62,099 nucleotides of DNA from Solirubrobacter ginsenosidimutans (lineage in GTDB: Bacteria > Actinomycetota > Thermoleophilia > Solirubrobacterales > Solirubrobacteraceae), in assembly GCF_027587205.1 (NCBI RefSeq), contig NZ_JAPDOD010000052.1:1-62099 (forward strand), written 5' to 3'. Below, piece by piece: positions 54,787 through 62,099 of the stretch (positions within the stretch are counted from its first letter, which is position 1; every line of letters starts with the position of its first letter). Below the pieces are notes generated by a model. That model worked only from the letters and a program-made list of their open reading frames with translations, searched no databases and was not told where the DNA came from. The translations under genes and the position numbers were made by a program.

Positions 54787-56873
54787 TCTTCCGGCACCGG
54801 CGCGCCATCGTCTGGTGCGCGGCGGTGGTGGTGCTGGTGGCGGCGGTGCTCGCGCTGCCGGTATTCGGCGAGCTCGGCAACGAGAACGACTTCGACGACC
54901 CGAGCGCCGAGGCGGTGACGGCGCGCAACGCGGTCAACCGGGCCTCGGGCGCGTTCGCGACGCCCAGCGTCGTGGCGCTCGTGCGGCTCGGCGCGCCGGT
55001 GGCGTCGGCGCAAGGGCGCGAGCGGATCGCGCGGGTGGCGGCGGCGCTGCGCGACCCGGGCGTGGCCTCGGTGGTCGCGTACGGGCCGCGGGTGGGCGGC
55101 GACGGCGCCACGAGCGAAGCGGACCTGCTCGGCGGTGGCGCGCCCGCGGACCGGCGTCTCGTCTCGAAGGACGGTCGCTCGACCTACCTGCTGGCGACGT
55201 TCCGGCAGGACGACCTGGGCGCCCGCACGCGGATCGAGCAGCGCGTCCGGGGCATCCCCTACGTGACGCTCGGCGGCGGCGTCTACGCCGCGCGGCAGGT
55301 GTCCAGCCAGGTCTCGGCCGACATCGCGCGCGCCGAGCTGATCGCGTTCCCGATCCTCTTCATTCTCACGCTGTTCGTCTTCCGCAGCGCGGTCTCGGCG
55401 CTGCTCCCGCTCGCCGTGGGCGTCGCGACGATCCTGCTCAGCTTCCTCGCGATCCGGATCGTCAACCAGTTCAACGGGATGTCGATCTTCTCGCTGAACC
55501 TGATCAACGGGCTCGGGCTCGGGCTGGCGATCGACTACTCGCTGTTCATGGTCAGCCGGTTCCGGGAGGAGCTGGCCGGCGGGAAGGACCGCCAGGCCGC
55601 GCTGGCCGCGACGCTGAAGACCGCGGGACGCGTGGTCGCCTTCAGCGCGATCACCGTGGCCGCGGCGCTGGCGGCGCTGATCGTCTTCCGCCAGCGCTTC
55701 CTGTACTCGATGGGCGTCGGCGGGGCGCTGTGCGCGCTGATCGCGGCCGGCGTGTCGCTGACGCTGCTCCCGGCGCTGCTCGGGATCCTCGGCGAGAAGG
55801 TCAACGCGGGCGGGCCGAGGCGCTGGAAGGAAGCGATCGCGCGCGAGGCGCGGGCCGAGCGCAGCGGGTTCTGGTACCGCCACTCCCAGCGGGTGATGCG
55901 GCGGCCGGTGCTGTTCGCGACGGCGTCCGCGGTCCTCCTGATCGCCCTCGGGCTGCCGTTCACGACGATCAGGTTCACCGGCATCGACGCCTCGGTGCTG
56001 CCGAAGGACCAGTCCGCGCGGATCGTCGACGACGCGGTCAAGAACGAGTTCCCACCCAACGAGACCTCGCCGGTCTACATCTCGGTGCCCCGCGGCGCGG
56101 ACGTGGCCTCCTACGCCGCCCGGCTGCCCGCCCCGGTCGCTCCGCCGCGGATCCAGGACGGGCGCATCGACCTGATCGCCCCCGGCCAGCCGCTCAGCGA
56201 CGAGGCGAAGGCCTTCGTGCGCGAGGTGCGGGCGGTTCCCGCGCCGTTCGAGCGCAACGTGGGCGGCCAGACGGCGGGCTTCCTCGACCAGCAGGGCTCG
56301 CTGCGCGCCCACCTCCCGCTCGCGCTGGCGATCCTCGCCGCGACGACGCTGATCATCCTGTTCGTCATGACCCGCTCCGTCGTGCTCCCGGTGAAAGCGC
56401 TGGTGATGAACCTGCTGTCGCTGTGCGCGGCGTTCGGGCTGGTGGTGCTCGTCTTCCAGGACGGCCACCTGGAGTGGCTGCTCGCGTTCGACAGCCAGCA
56501 CGCGATCGAGTCCTCGCAGCCCGTGCTGCTCTTCGCGGTCGCGTTCGGCCTCTCCACCGACTATGGGGTGTTCCTGCTCGGACGGATCAAGGAGCTGCAC
56601 GACAGCGGACTCTCCAATGAGGAGGCGGTCGCGCTCGGCCTGCAGCGCACGGGCCGCATCGTGACGTTCGCGGCGGCGCTGATGGTGATCGCGATCGGCT
56701 GCTTCGTCACCGCTTCGATCATCTTCATCAAGCAGCTCGGGTTCGGCGTGGCGGTCGCCGTCCTGATCGACGCGACGATCGTCCGCGCGCTGCTCGTCCC
56801 CGCCTTGATGCGCCTGTTGGGCGATTGGAACTGGTGGGTTCCGCGCCCACTCGCCAGACTTCTGCCCGCATGA
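54783..56873 (+). CDS. MMPL/RND-family exporter
   Basis: 696 residues, complete. Two transmembrane bundles each follow an extracytoplasmic loop: first bundle with FSLNLINGLGLGLAIDYSLFMVSRFREEL (proton-relay Asp in GLAIDYS) and VVAFSAITVAAALAAL; second with LLFAVAFGLSTDYGVFLLGRIKELHD and IVTFAAALMVIAIGC. It should export lipids or drugs with proton entry. It splits the folate genes and shares an ATGA with folK. Confidence 0.9.
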   Translation: MIFRHRRAIVWCAAVVVLVAAVLALPVFGELGNENDFDDPSAEAVTARNAVNRASGAFATPSVVALVRLGAPVASAQGRERIARVAAALRDPGVASVVAYGPRVGGDGATSEADLLGGGAPADRRLVSKDGRSTYLLATFRQDDLGARTRIEQRVRGIPYVTLGGGVYAARQVSSQVSADIARAELIAFPILFILTLFVFRSAVSALLPLAVGVATILLSFLAIRIVNQFNGMSIFSLNLINGLGLGLAIDYSLFMVSRFREELAGGKDRQAALAATLKTAGRVVAFSAITVAAALAALIVFRQRFLYSMGVGGALCALIAAGVSLTLLPALLGILGEKVNAGGPRRWKEAIAREARAERSGFWYRHSQRVMRRPVLFATASAVLLIALGLPFTTIRFTGIDASVLPKDQSARIVDDAVKNEFPPNETSPVYISVPRGADVASYAARLPAPVAPPRIQDGRIDLIAPGQPLSDEAKAFVREVRAVPAPFERNVGGQTAGFLDQQGSLRAHLPLALAILAATTLIILFVMTRSVVLPVKALVMNLLSLCAAFGLVVLVFQDGHLEWLLAFDSQHAIESSQPVLLFAVAFGLSTDYGVFLLGRIKELHDSGLSNEEAVALGLQRTGRIVTFAAALMVIAIGCFVTASIIFIKQLGFGVAVAVLIDATIVRALLVPALMRLLGDWNWWVPRPLARLLPA

Positions 56874-57388
56874 GGGAAATCGGCTACCTGGGACTCGGCT
56901 CCAACGTCGGCGACCGGCGGATGAACCTGCAGGCGACCGTCGAGTTGCTGTGGGCGCACGACGTCACGGTCCTGCTGTCCTCGTCGGTCTATGAGACCGA
57001 GCCGGTGGGCGAGGTCCTGGACCAGCGGACGTTCTACAACGCGTGCCTGCGGGTGGAGACGCGCCTGAAGCCCGAGCCGCTGCTGGACGCCTGCAAGGCG
57101 GTCGAGCACGCGTTCGGGCGGGTGCAGGCGGGGGAGGAGGGCTACATCAAGGACGGGCCGCGGGCGATCGACGTCGACCTGCTGCTGCTCGGGGCGACGG
57201 AGTACTCGTCGGAGCGCCTGACGCTCCCGCACCGTGAGGTCACCTCGCGGCGCTTCGTGCTCGTGCCGCTGCTCGAGCTCGATCCCCACCTGGAGGTGCC
57301 CGGGCGCGGGCGAGCGGTGGACGCGCTGCGCATGCTGCAGGGCCAGGACGTCCGGCGTGCGGGTCCACCCCTGGACGTAGGAGCCTGA
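56870..57388 (+). CDS. folK: HPPK: 6-hydroxymethyl-dihydropterin pyrophosphokinase
   Basis: 172 residues. YLGLGSNVGDRRMNLQATVELL, SSVYETEPVG, FYNACLRVETRLKPEPLL, FGRVQAGEEGYIKDGPRAIDVDLLLLG and LPHREVTSRRFVLVPLLEL. It activates the pterin for FolP. ATG 56870 overlaps the exporter stop, so folK expression now depends on the exporter transcript. Confidence 0.92.
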   Translation: MREIGYLGLGSNVGDRRMNLQATVELLWAHDVTVLLSSSVYETEPVGEVLDQRTFYNACLRVETRLKPEPLLDACKAVEHAFGRVQAGEEGYIKDGPRAIDVDLLLLGATEYSSERLTLPHREVTSRRFVLVPLLELDPHLEVPGRGRAVDALRMLQGQDVRRAGPPLDVGA

Positions 57389-57390
57389 CG

Positions 57391-58152
57391 ATGCTGCTGG
57401 TGGTCGACGTCGGCAACACGCAGACGCACCTGGGCGTCTACCAAGGGCTGACGCTGGTGCACGACTGGCGCTTCGCGACCGTACGCGAGTCGACTGCCGA
57501 CGAGCTCGGCGCGGCGCTGACGAACCTCCTCGCCCTGCGCGGGGTCGGCTTCGCCGACATCGACGCCTCGATCGTCTCCGCCACCGTTCCCTCGCTGCGC
57601 CCGCAGTGGACGGCGATGGCCCAGCGCTATCTCGGCCACGAGATGCTGCTGGTCGGCCCCGGGCTGAAGACCGGCATGCCGATCCGCTACGACAACCCGC
57701 GCGAGATCGGTCCGGACCGGCTCGTCAACGCCGTCGCCGGCTACGAGCGGGTGGGCGGGGCGTGTGTGATCGTCGACTTCGGCACCGCGGTCACCCACGA
57801 CGTGGTCAGCGCGGGCGGCGAGTACCTCGGCGGCGTGATCTTCCCGGGCCTGGAGATCTCCATGGAGGCGCTCGCGGCGCGGGCGGCGGCGCTGCCGGCG
57901 ATCGATCTGACGCCGCCGCGGGCGCTGGTCGGCAAATCGACGGTCGACGCGATCCGCGCCGGCGTCCTGTACGGCTACGCGGGCATGTGCGACGGGATCA
58001 TCGACCGCCTGCACGACGAGCTCGGCGACTTCAAGACGCTCGCCACCGGCGGCCTCGCCGGCGCGGTCGTGCCGCACTGCCGGACGATCGACATCGCCGA
58101 CGACCTTCTCACCCTCACGGGCCTGCGGCTGATCTGGGAACGCAATCAGTGA
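57391..58152 (+). CDS. coaX: Type III pantothenate kinase
   Basis: 253 residues. LVVDVGNTQTHLGVYQG (phosphate loop), GPDRLVNAVAGYERVGGACVIVDFGTAVTHDVV (catalytic Asp and ATP contact), YLGGVIFPGLEISMEALAARAAALP, KTLATGGLAGAVVP. First step of coenzyme A synthesis. 2 bp after folK. Confidence 0.93.
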   Translation: MLLVVDVGNTQTHLGVYQGLTLVHDWRFATVRESTADELGAALTNLLALRGVGFADIDASIVSATVPSLRPQWTAMAQRYLGHEMLLVGPGLKTGMPIRYDNPREIGPDRLVNAVAGYERVGGACVIVDFGTAVTHDVVSAGGEYLGGVIFPGLEISMEALAARAAALPAIDLTPPRALVGKSTVDAIRAGVLYGYAGMCDGIIDRLHDELGDFKTLATGGLAGAVVPHCRTIDIADDLLTLTGLRLIWERNQ

Positions 58153-58778
58153 ACCCGTGGGACGCGGTGAAGGCGGGTGAGGTCGAGGCGCTGCGGGCGG
58201 AGCTGGCGAAAGACCCCTCGCTCGCCCACGCCCGCCCGGACGGGCGCCGCACGCTCCTGCACGTCCTGACCGACTGGCCCGGCCACCTGCCGCGCGCGAC
58301 CGAGACGCTCGCCGCCCTCGTGGAGGCCGGAGCGGACGTCGACGCGCCCTACGCCGGCCCAAACCACGCCGAGACGCCGCTGCACTGGGCGGCGAGCAGC
58401 GACGACGTCGCGCTGATCGACGGCCTGCTCGACGCCGGGGCGGACATCGAGGCGCGCGGCGGGGTCATCGGCGAAGGAACGGCGCTCGACGACGCGTGGG
58501 CCTTCGGGCAGTGGAACGCCGCCCGCCGGCTGGTGGAGCGGGGCGCGACGCCGACGCTGCTCGCCGCGGCGGCGCTGGGACTGCCCCTGAACGCCGACGG
58601 CGACGTCACGCACGCCTTCTGGGCCGCCTGCCACGGCGGTCAGCGCGCCGCGGCGGAAACCTTGCTCGCCCGCGGCGCCGACCCACGCTGGGTGGGCTGG
58701 GACGACCTCACGCCCGAACAGGCCGCCCGCCGCGAAGGCGCGTCCGAACTGGCCGACTGGGTGGCGCAACTACCCTGA
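58149..58778 (+). CDS. Ankyrin-repeat protein
   Basis: 209 residues. Ankyrin-type repeats can be seen: LLHVLTDWPGHLPRATETLAALVEAGADVDAP, TPLHWAASSDDVALIDGLLDAGADIEARG, and THAFWAACHGGQRAAAETLLARGADP. Protein-protein interaction scaffold; no enzyme motif. GTG 58149 overlaps the coaX stop, so it is translated with it. Confidence 0.8.
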   Translation: MNPWDAVKAGEVEALRAELAKDPSLAHARPDGRRTLLHVLTDWPGHLPRATETLAALVEAGADVDAPYAGPNHAETPLHWAASSDDVALIDGLLDAGADIEARGGVIGEGTALDDAWAFGQWNAARRLVERGATPTLLAAAALGLPLNADGDVTHAFWAACHGGQRAAAETLLARGADPRWVGWDDLTPEQAARREGASELADWVAQLP

Positions 58779-58787
58779 AGAGCGCAC

Positions 58788-59771
58788 ATGCGCTCGCTGC
58801 ACGACCCATGGACGATCGGGGACCTCGAAATCCCCAACCGCGTGATGCTCGCCCCGCTGGCGGGCATCGGCAACTGGTTCGTGCGCCTGCAGGCCAAGCG
58901 CTTCGGCGCCGGGCTGGCGGTGAGCGAGATGATCTCGTCCTTCGCCATCCACTACGGCAACGAGAAGACGCTCAAGGAGTTGCTGGTCGTGCACCCCGAG
59001 GAGGGGCCGATGGCGATCCAGCTCTTCGGCCACGACCCGGAGATCATGCGCTCGGCCGCCGCCGAGGTGGCGCGCGTGGGCGCCTCGATCCTGGACCTCA
59101 ACATGGGCTGCCCGGTCCCGAAGGTGATGAAGACCGGGGCGGGCGCGGCGATGATCAAGGACCCCGACCTCGCCGTCGCGGTCGCGCGCGCCGCCCGGGA
59201 GGGCTCAGGCCTGCCGGTCACCGTGAAGCTGCGCGCGTCCGTCAAGGCGGGCGGGATGGAGGGCCTGGAGCTCGCGCGGCGGCTCGTCGACGAGGCCGGC
59301 GTCGCGGGCATCACGTTCCACCCGCGCAGCGCCGCCGTGCGCCACAAGGGCGTGCCGGACTACGACCTCGCGGCCGAACTGGTGCGCGAGCTGCCCGTGC
59401 CGGTGATCGTCAGCGGCGGGATGGAGGGCGCGGAGCACATCCGCTGGGTCTTCGAGCACACCGGCTGCGCGGCGGTCATGCTGGCCCGTGGCGCACTCGG
59501 AAACCCGTGGCTGTTCGCGCAGGTGCTCGGCGACCGCACCGACGAGCCGACCGCCGAGGAGGTGCTCGCCGAGTGGCATTGGGTGATCGACCGGGCCGAG
59601 GAACACCTGGGTCCCGACCGTGCGACGCGGTATCTGCGAAAGTTCCATCCCTGGTACGTGGAGCGCCTCGGCGCGCCCAAGGCCGTTCAGGACGCGCTTC
59701 AACGCGCAGAAACCCTTGATCAACAGCGCGCGGTGCTGTTGCTATCCTGCGCGCCCTTCGCGCCTGTCTGA
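58788..59771 (+). CDS. dusB: tRNA-dihydrouridine synthase
   Basis: 327 residues. PNRVMLAPLAGIGNWFVRLQAKRFGAGLAVSEMISS, LDLNMGCPVPKVMKTGAGAAMIKDPDLA (catalytic Cys in NMGCP), GITFHPRSAAVRHKG, IVSGGM and MLARGALGNPWLFAQ (FMN phosphate). Reduces uridines in the tRNA D-loop. The end carries an RNA-binding helical domain. The inverted repeat CAACAGC/GCTGTTG and TATCCT near its 3' end may belong to the greA promoter. Confidence 0.92.
   Translation: MRSLHDPWTIGDLEIPNRVMLAPLAGIGNWFVRLQAKRFGAGLAVSEMISSFAIHYGNEKTLKELLVVHPEEGPMAIQLFGHDPEIMRSAAAEVARVGASILDLNMGCPVPKVMKTGAGAAMIKDPDLAVAVARAAREGSGLPVTVKLRASVKAGGMEGLELARRLVDEAGVAGITFHPRSAAVRHKGVPDYDLAAELVRELPVPVIVSGGMEGAEHIRWVFEHTGCAAVMLARGALGNPWLFAQVLGDRTDEPTAEEVLAEWHWVIDRAEEHLGPDRATRYLRKFHPWYVERLGAPKAVQDALQRAETLDQQRAVLLLSCAPFAPV
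59721..59748 (+). promoter_or_regulatory. Candidate greA promoter element within the end of dusB
   Basis: Inverted repeat CAACAGC (59721-59727) and GCTGTTG (59735-59741), directly followed by TATCCT (59743-59748). TTGATC lies further upstream, but with a 21-bp spacer. Placement suggests an operator over a -10 box; the resulting leader would include the hairpin at 59784. Confidence 0.3.
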
Positions 59772-59783
59772 GGCGTAGAGCAC

Positions 59784-59809
59784 CGGTTCGCCTGACCAGC
59801 GAACCGTTT
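59784..59809 (+). terminator. Stem-loop between dusB and greA
   Basis: CGGTTCGC, loop CTGACCA, GCGAACCG, then TTT: an 8-bp stem 12 bp after the dusB stop. Confidence 0.65.
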
Positions 59810-59842
59810 CCATCTTCAGCCCCGCAGAAGGACTGACGCAGC

Positions 59843-60319
59843 ATGCAGAAGGACGTCATCCTCACCCCCGAGGGTCTCGAGAAGCTCAAGCAGGAAATCG
59901 AGTACCTCTCCACGACGAAGCGTCGCGAAGTCGCTGAGCGCATCAAGGAAGCGCGCGAGTTCGGCGATATCTCGGAGAACTCCGAGTACGACGACGCCAA
60001 GAACGAGCAGGCGATGCTTGAATCGCGGATCGCCACGCTCGAGGACAAGCTCCGATCGGCTTCGGTGATCGACGCCTCCGAACTGTCACCGGATGTCGTA
60101 CGCGTCGGCTCTCAGGTCCAGATCAAGGACGACAAGGGCAAGTCGCTGACGTACACGATCGTCGGCTCGACCGAGGCCGATCCCGGCTCCAACCGGCTCT
60201 CCAACGAGTCGCCGGTGGGCAAGGCGCTGGTGGGCCGCAAGAAGGGCGACGCCGTCAAGGTGACGCTGCCTTCCGGCAAGCAGCGCGAGCTGACCGTCAC
60301 CGGCATCCAAGTCGCCTAA
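59843..60319 (+). CDS. greA: Transcription elongation factor GreA
   Basis: 158 residues. N-terminal coiled coil (LEKLKQEIEYLSTTKRREVAERIKEAREFGDISENSEYDDAKNEQAML) with the acidic tip D/E that enters the RNA-polymerase channel, then the globular domain (VRVGSQVQIKDDKGKSLTYTIVGSTEADP, SPVGKALVGRKKGDAVKV). It triggers cleavage of stalled transcripts. lysS begins at the very next base after its stop. Confidence 0.95.
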   Translation: MQKDVILTPEGLEKLKQEIEYLSTTKRREVAERIKEAREFGDISENSEYDDAKNEQAMLESRIATLEDKLRSASVIDASELSPDVVRVGSQVQIKDDKGKSLTYTIVGSTEADPGSNRLSNESPVGKALVGRKKGDAVKVTLPSGKQRELTVTGIQVA

Positions 60320-61768
60320 GTGGAGGCGAGCGAGTCCACCTCTGAACTCCTCGCCATCCGCCGCCGCAAGCTCGAGGCTCTGCGGGAGGCGGGTGTCGAG
60401 CCGTTCCCGCATGCCTATCCGGGCGTGACGGCGATCGCGGAGGCCAAAGCGCCCCACGAAGGACTCGAACCCGGCGACGAGACCGAGACGCGCGTCCGCG
60501 TGGCCGGGCGCCTGCACGCGCGCCGCGGGCAGGGCAAGGCCGCGTTCCTGGACCTCGTGGACCGCTCCGGGCGCATGCAGTTGCACGCCCGCGCCGACGT
60601 GATCGGCAAGGAGTCGCTCGACGCGCTCGTCGCCCTCGACCTCGGCGATCTGCTCGGCGTCGACGGCACCATCTTCAAGACCCGTCGCGGCGAGTTGTCG
60701 GTGAAAGTCGACGGCTGGGAGCTGCTCGCGAAGTCGCTACGTCCGCCTCCTGACAAGCATTCTGGGCTCACGGACACCGAAACGCGGCTTCGTCATCGCG
60801 AACTCGACCTGATGTCCAATGACGAGACCCGCGCGGTTTTCTTGACACGGGCCAAGATCGTCACGGCGATCCGCCGCTTCCTCGACGACGAGGGCTTCAT
60901 CGAGGTCGAGACGCCGGTGCTGCAGCCGATCTACGGCGGCGCGCTGGCACGGCCGTTCGTCACCCACTTCAACGCGCTCGACCGCACGTTCTACATGCGG
61001 ATCGCGACCGAGCTGTACCTCAAGCGGCTGATCGTGGGCGGCCTCGAGCGGGTCTACGAGATCGGCAAGGACTTCCGCAACGAGGGCCTCTCGCCCAAGC
61101 ACAACCCCGAGTTCACGATGCTCGAGTGGTACGAGGCGTACGCGGACTGGGAGGTCGTCGCCGAGCGCGCCGAGCGCCTGATCCGGACCGTGGGCGAGGT
61201 CGTCGGCTCCGAGCGCTTCATGCGCAAGTGGGAGCGCGAGACGCTGGCCGGCTCGATCGCCGCGCGCGTGGACGGCCTGGACGTGTTGGCCAACCGAACG
61301 CTTGACTCATTGCAGGCCGCGATGCGCGAGCGCGGCATGGAGATCCCGGACGAACCGAACTGGGCTTCGCTCGTCGACTACCTGGTTTCCAAGCATGTTG
61401 AACCGACTTTGATCGAGCCGACGATGCTGCACGACTACCCCGTCGAGCTCTCGCCGTTCGCCAAGCGTCACCGGGCCTACGACGGTCTGGTAGAGCGCTT
61501 TGAAGCCTTCGCGGAGGGCATGGAGTTCTGCAATGCCTTCTCCGAGCTCAATGATCCGGACGACCAGCGGGCAAGATTCGAAGAACAGGTGCGTCACGCT
61601 GCAGCGGGCGATGAGAACGCTCCGCCGTTCGATCACGACTACATCTACGCGCTCGAGCACGGGATGCCGCCGACCGGTGGGATCGGCATCGGCATCGATC
61701 GCCTGGTCATGCTGCTAACCGGGCAGCGGACCATCCGGGAAGTCGTGCTGTTCCCGGCGCTCAAGTAG
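60320..61768 (+). CDS. lysS: Lysyl-tRNA synthetase (class II)
   Basis: 482 residues. OB-fold RVRVAGRLHARRGQGKAAFLDLVDRSGRMQLHA, motif 1 region FLDDEGFIEVETPVLQPIYGGALARPF, motif 2 FYMRIATELYLKRLIVGGLERVYEIGKDFRNEG...NPEFTMLEWYEAY, motif 3 GIGIGIDRLVMLLTGQRTIREVVLFP. Complete. GTG start with no gap after greA. Hairpin GGTGTGGAC/GTCCACACC follows. Confidence 0.94.
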   Translation: MEASESTSELLAIRRRKLEALREAGVEPFPHAYPGVTAIAEAKAPHEGLEPGDETETRVRVAGRLHARRGQGKAAFLDLVDRSGRMQLHARADVIGKESLDALVALDLGDLLGVDGTIFKTRRGELSVKVDGWELLAKSLRPPPDKHSGLTDTETRLRHRELDLMSNDETRAVFLTRAKIVTAIRRFLDDEGFIEVETPVLQPIYGGALARPFVTHFNALDRTFYMRIATELYLKRLIVGGLERVYEIGKDFRNEGLSPKHNPEFTMLEWYEAYADWEVVAERAERLIRTVGEVVGSERFMRKWERETLAGSIAARVDGLDVLANRTLDSLQAAMRERGMEIPDEPNWASLVDYLVSKHVEPTLIEPTMLHDYPVELSPFAKRHRAYDGLVERFEAFAEGMEFCNAFSELNDPDDQRARFEEQVRHAAAGDENAPPFDHDYIYALEHGMPPTGGIGIGIDRLVMLLTGQRTIREVVLFPALK

Positions 61769-61773
61769 TTGCC

Positions 61774-61796
61774 GGTGTGGACCGATTGTCCACACC
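61774..61796 (+). terminator. Stem-loop after lysS
   Basis: GGTGTGGAC, loop CGATT, GTCCACACC: a perfect 9-bp stem 6 bp after the stop. There is no U-tract, so it could also be an operator for what follows. Confidence 0.5.
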
Positions 61797-61830
61797 ACTA
61801 TGAGTGGCCTGGGCGTTGGTAGACTGAGGT

Positions 61831-61986
61831 ATGGCTAAAGACGTGCCCCGAGCTGTCATCCGATTCGGCCTTCATGCCGAATACAGGGATGAGGGCCGGG
61901 GTATTTTCGTCTCTCGGGCCTATCCGTCACTGCCCTCCCGACCCAACCCAGGACCACCGAACGACCGAGCGCTAGGCGAGCACTAG
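61831..61986 (+). CDS. Possible small protein between lysS and clpC
   Basis: 51 codons ([19 protein letters not shown]...). TAGACT (61820-61825) ends 5 nt before the ATG, so a leaderless start is possible. An internal hairpin ATTCGGC/GCCGAAT around 61860-61880 also allows a non-coding RNA or clpC leader. In mycobacteria lsr2 lies at this place, but this sequence is too short and does not look like Lsr2. The rest of the gap up to 62009 holds the clpC ribosome site (GGAAGG). Confidence 0.35.
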   Translation: MAKDVPRAVIRFGLHAEYRDEGRGIFVSRAYPSLPSRPNPGPPNDRALGEH

Positions 61987-62009
61987 TAGGAAGGAAGCTC
62001 CCCAACCCC

Positions 62010-62099
62010 ATGTTCGAGCGATTCACAGAGCGAGCACGTCAGGTGGTCGTCCTCGCCCAGGAGGAGGCGCGGACGCTCAAGCACAACTACATCGGGACC
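62010..62099 (+). CDS. clpC: ATP-dependent Clp protease ATPase subunit ClpC (5' end only)
   Basis: The last 30 codons of the window read [20 protein letters not shown] then [10 protein letters not shown], the highly conserved N-terminus of ClpC. GGAAGG lies about 12 nt upstream. ClpC unfolds substrates for ClpP. Its place after lysS matches actinobacterial gene order. Truncated by the window edge. Confidence 0.93.
   Translation, partial: MFERFTERARQVVVLAQEEARTLKHNYIGT

Noticed and set aside
61831..61986. Lsr2 gene
   Set aside because: Only 51 codons, and neither the Lsr2 dimerisation part nor the DNA-binding RGR motif is present.

Overview
The window is about 62 kb of very GC-rich, densely packed bacterial chromosome. 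The gene content points to a high-GC actinobacterium, most likely of the Thermoleophilia/Solirubrobacterales type. Pointers are the actinobacterial-type IHF, the Rv1264-like adenylate cyclase, secreted collagen-like proteins with the SAKIKDGTIQSKDIKKGT type of N-terminus, AAKKK-tailed proteins, many GTG/TTG starts, and many start codons lying 5-9 nt after a TAnnnT -10 box (leaderless mRNAs). The lineage is inference; no rRNA or tRNA gene is present to confirm it.

Layout: (1) 0-6 kb: the end of an MMPL/RND exporter, a pair of 13-bp palindromes, a thioredoxin-fold protein, a B3/B4-domain protein, a CGNR regulator, an aminotransferase and a VOC protein. (2) 5.7-10.7 kb: mIHF, then a divergent set that looks like a ceramide/sphingolipid module (serine palmitoyltransferase-like, BcerS-like acyltransferase, Scs7-like fatty-acid hydroxylase), then an AlkA-like glycosylase. 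(3) 10.6-13.3 kb: a three-gene ABC importer for a thiamine precursor, headed by a clear TPP riboswitch that lies inside a perfect 14-bp inverted repeat. (4) 13.3-21.7 kb: secreted and surface proteins, a class III cyclase, an M14 carboxypeptidase, a WD40 remnant and a two-domain protein with an N-terminal signature seen in proteins linked to contractile injection systems. (5) 21.7-25.7 kb: TetR-MoxR-VWA, divergent from yceI and an FMN reductase across paired operators. (6) 25.7-26.2 kb: a ~490-bp gene-free inverted-repeat element. (7) 26.3-42.7 kb: a globin-coupled chemoreceptor, an ArsA/Get3-type ATPase operon, a C5-epimerase-like protein, a Ca2+/H+ antiporter, beta-oxidation genes, a sirtuin and a large modular cell-wall hydrolase. 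(8) 42.9-62.1 kb: phasin/H1-like proteins, a second cyclase, then the housekeeping run tilS-hpt-ftsH ... folP-folB-(tetR-mmpL)-folK-coaX-ankyrin-dus-greA-lysS-clpC.

The housekeeping block is recognisable actinobacterial synteny, but it is interrupted. folE is not found between ftsH and folP. That place holds an Lrp-EamA pair, two small genes and a pyrimidine-rich non-coding stretch with CCUCC-bearing hairpin loops. A TetR-MMPL pair sits between folB and folK. Small palindromic repeats are scattered through the window, and one 45-bp copy lies in frame inside tilS.
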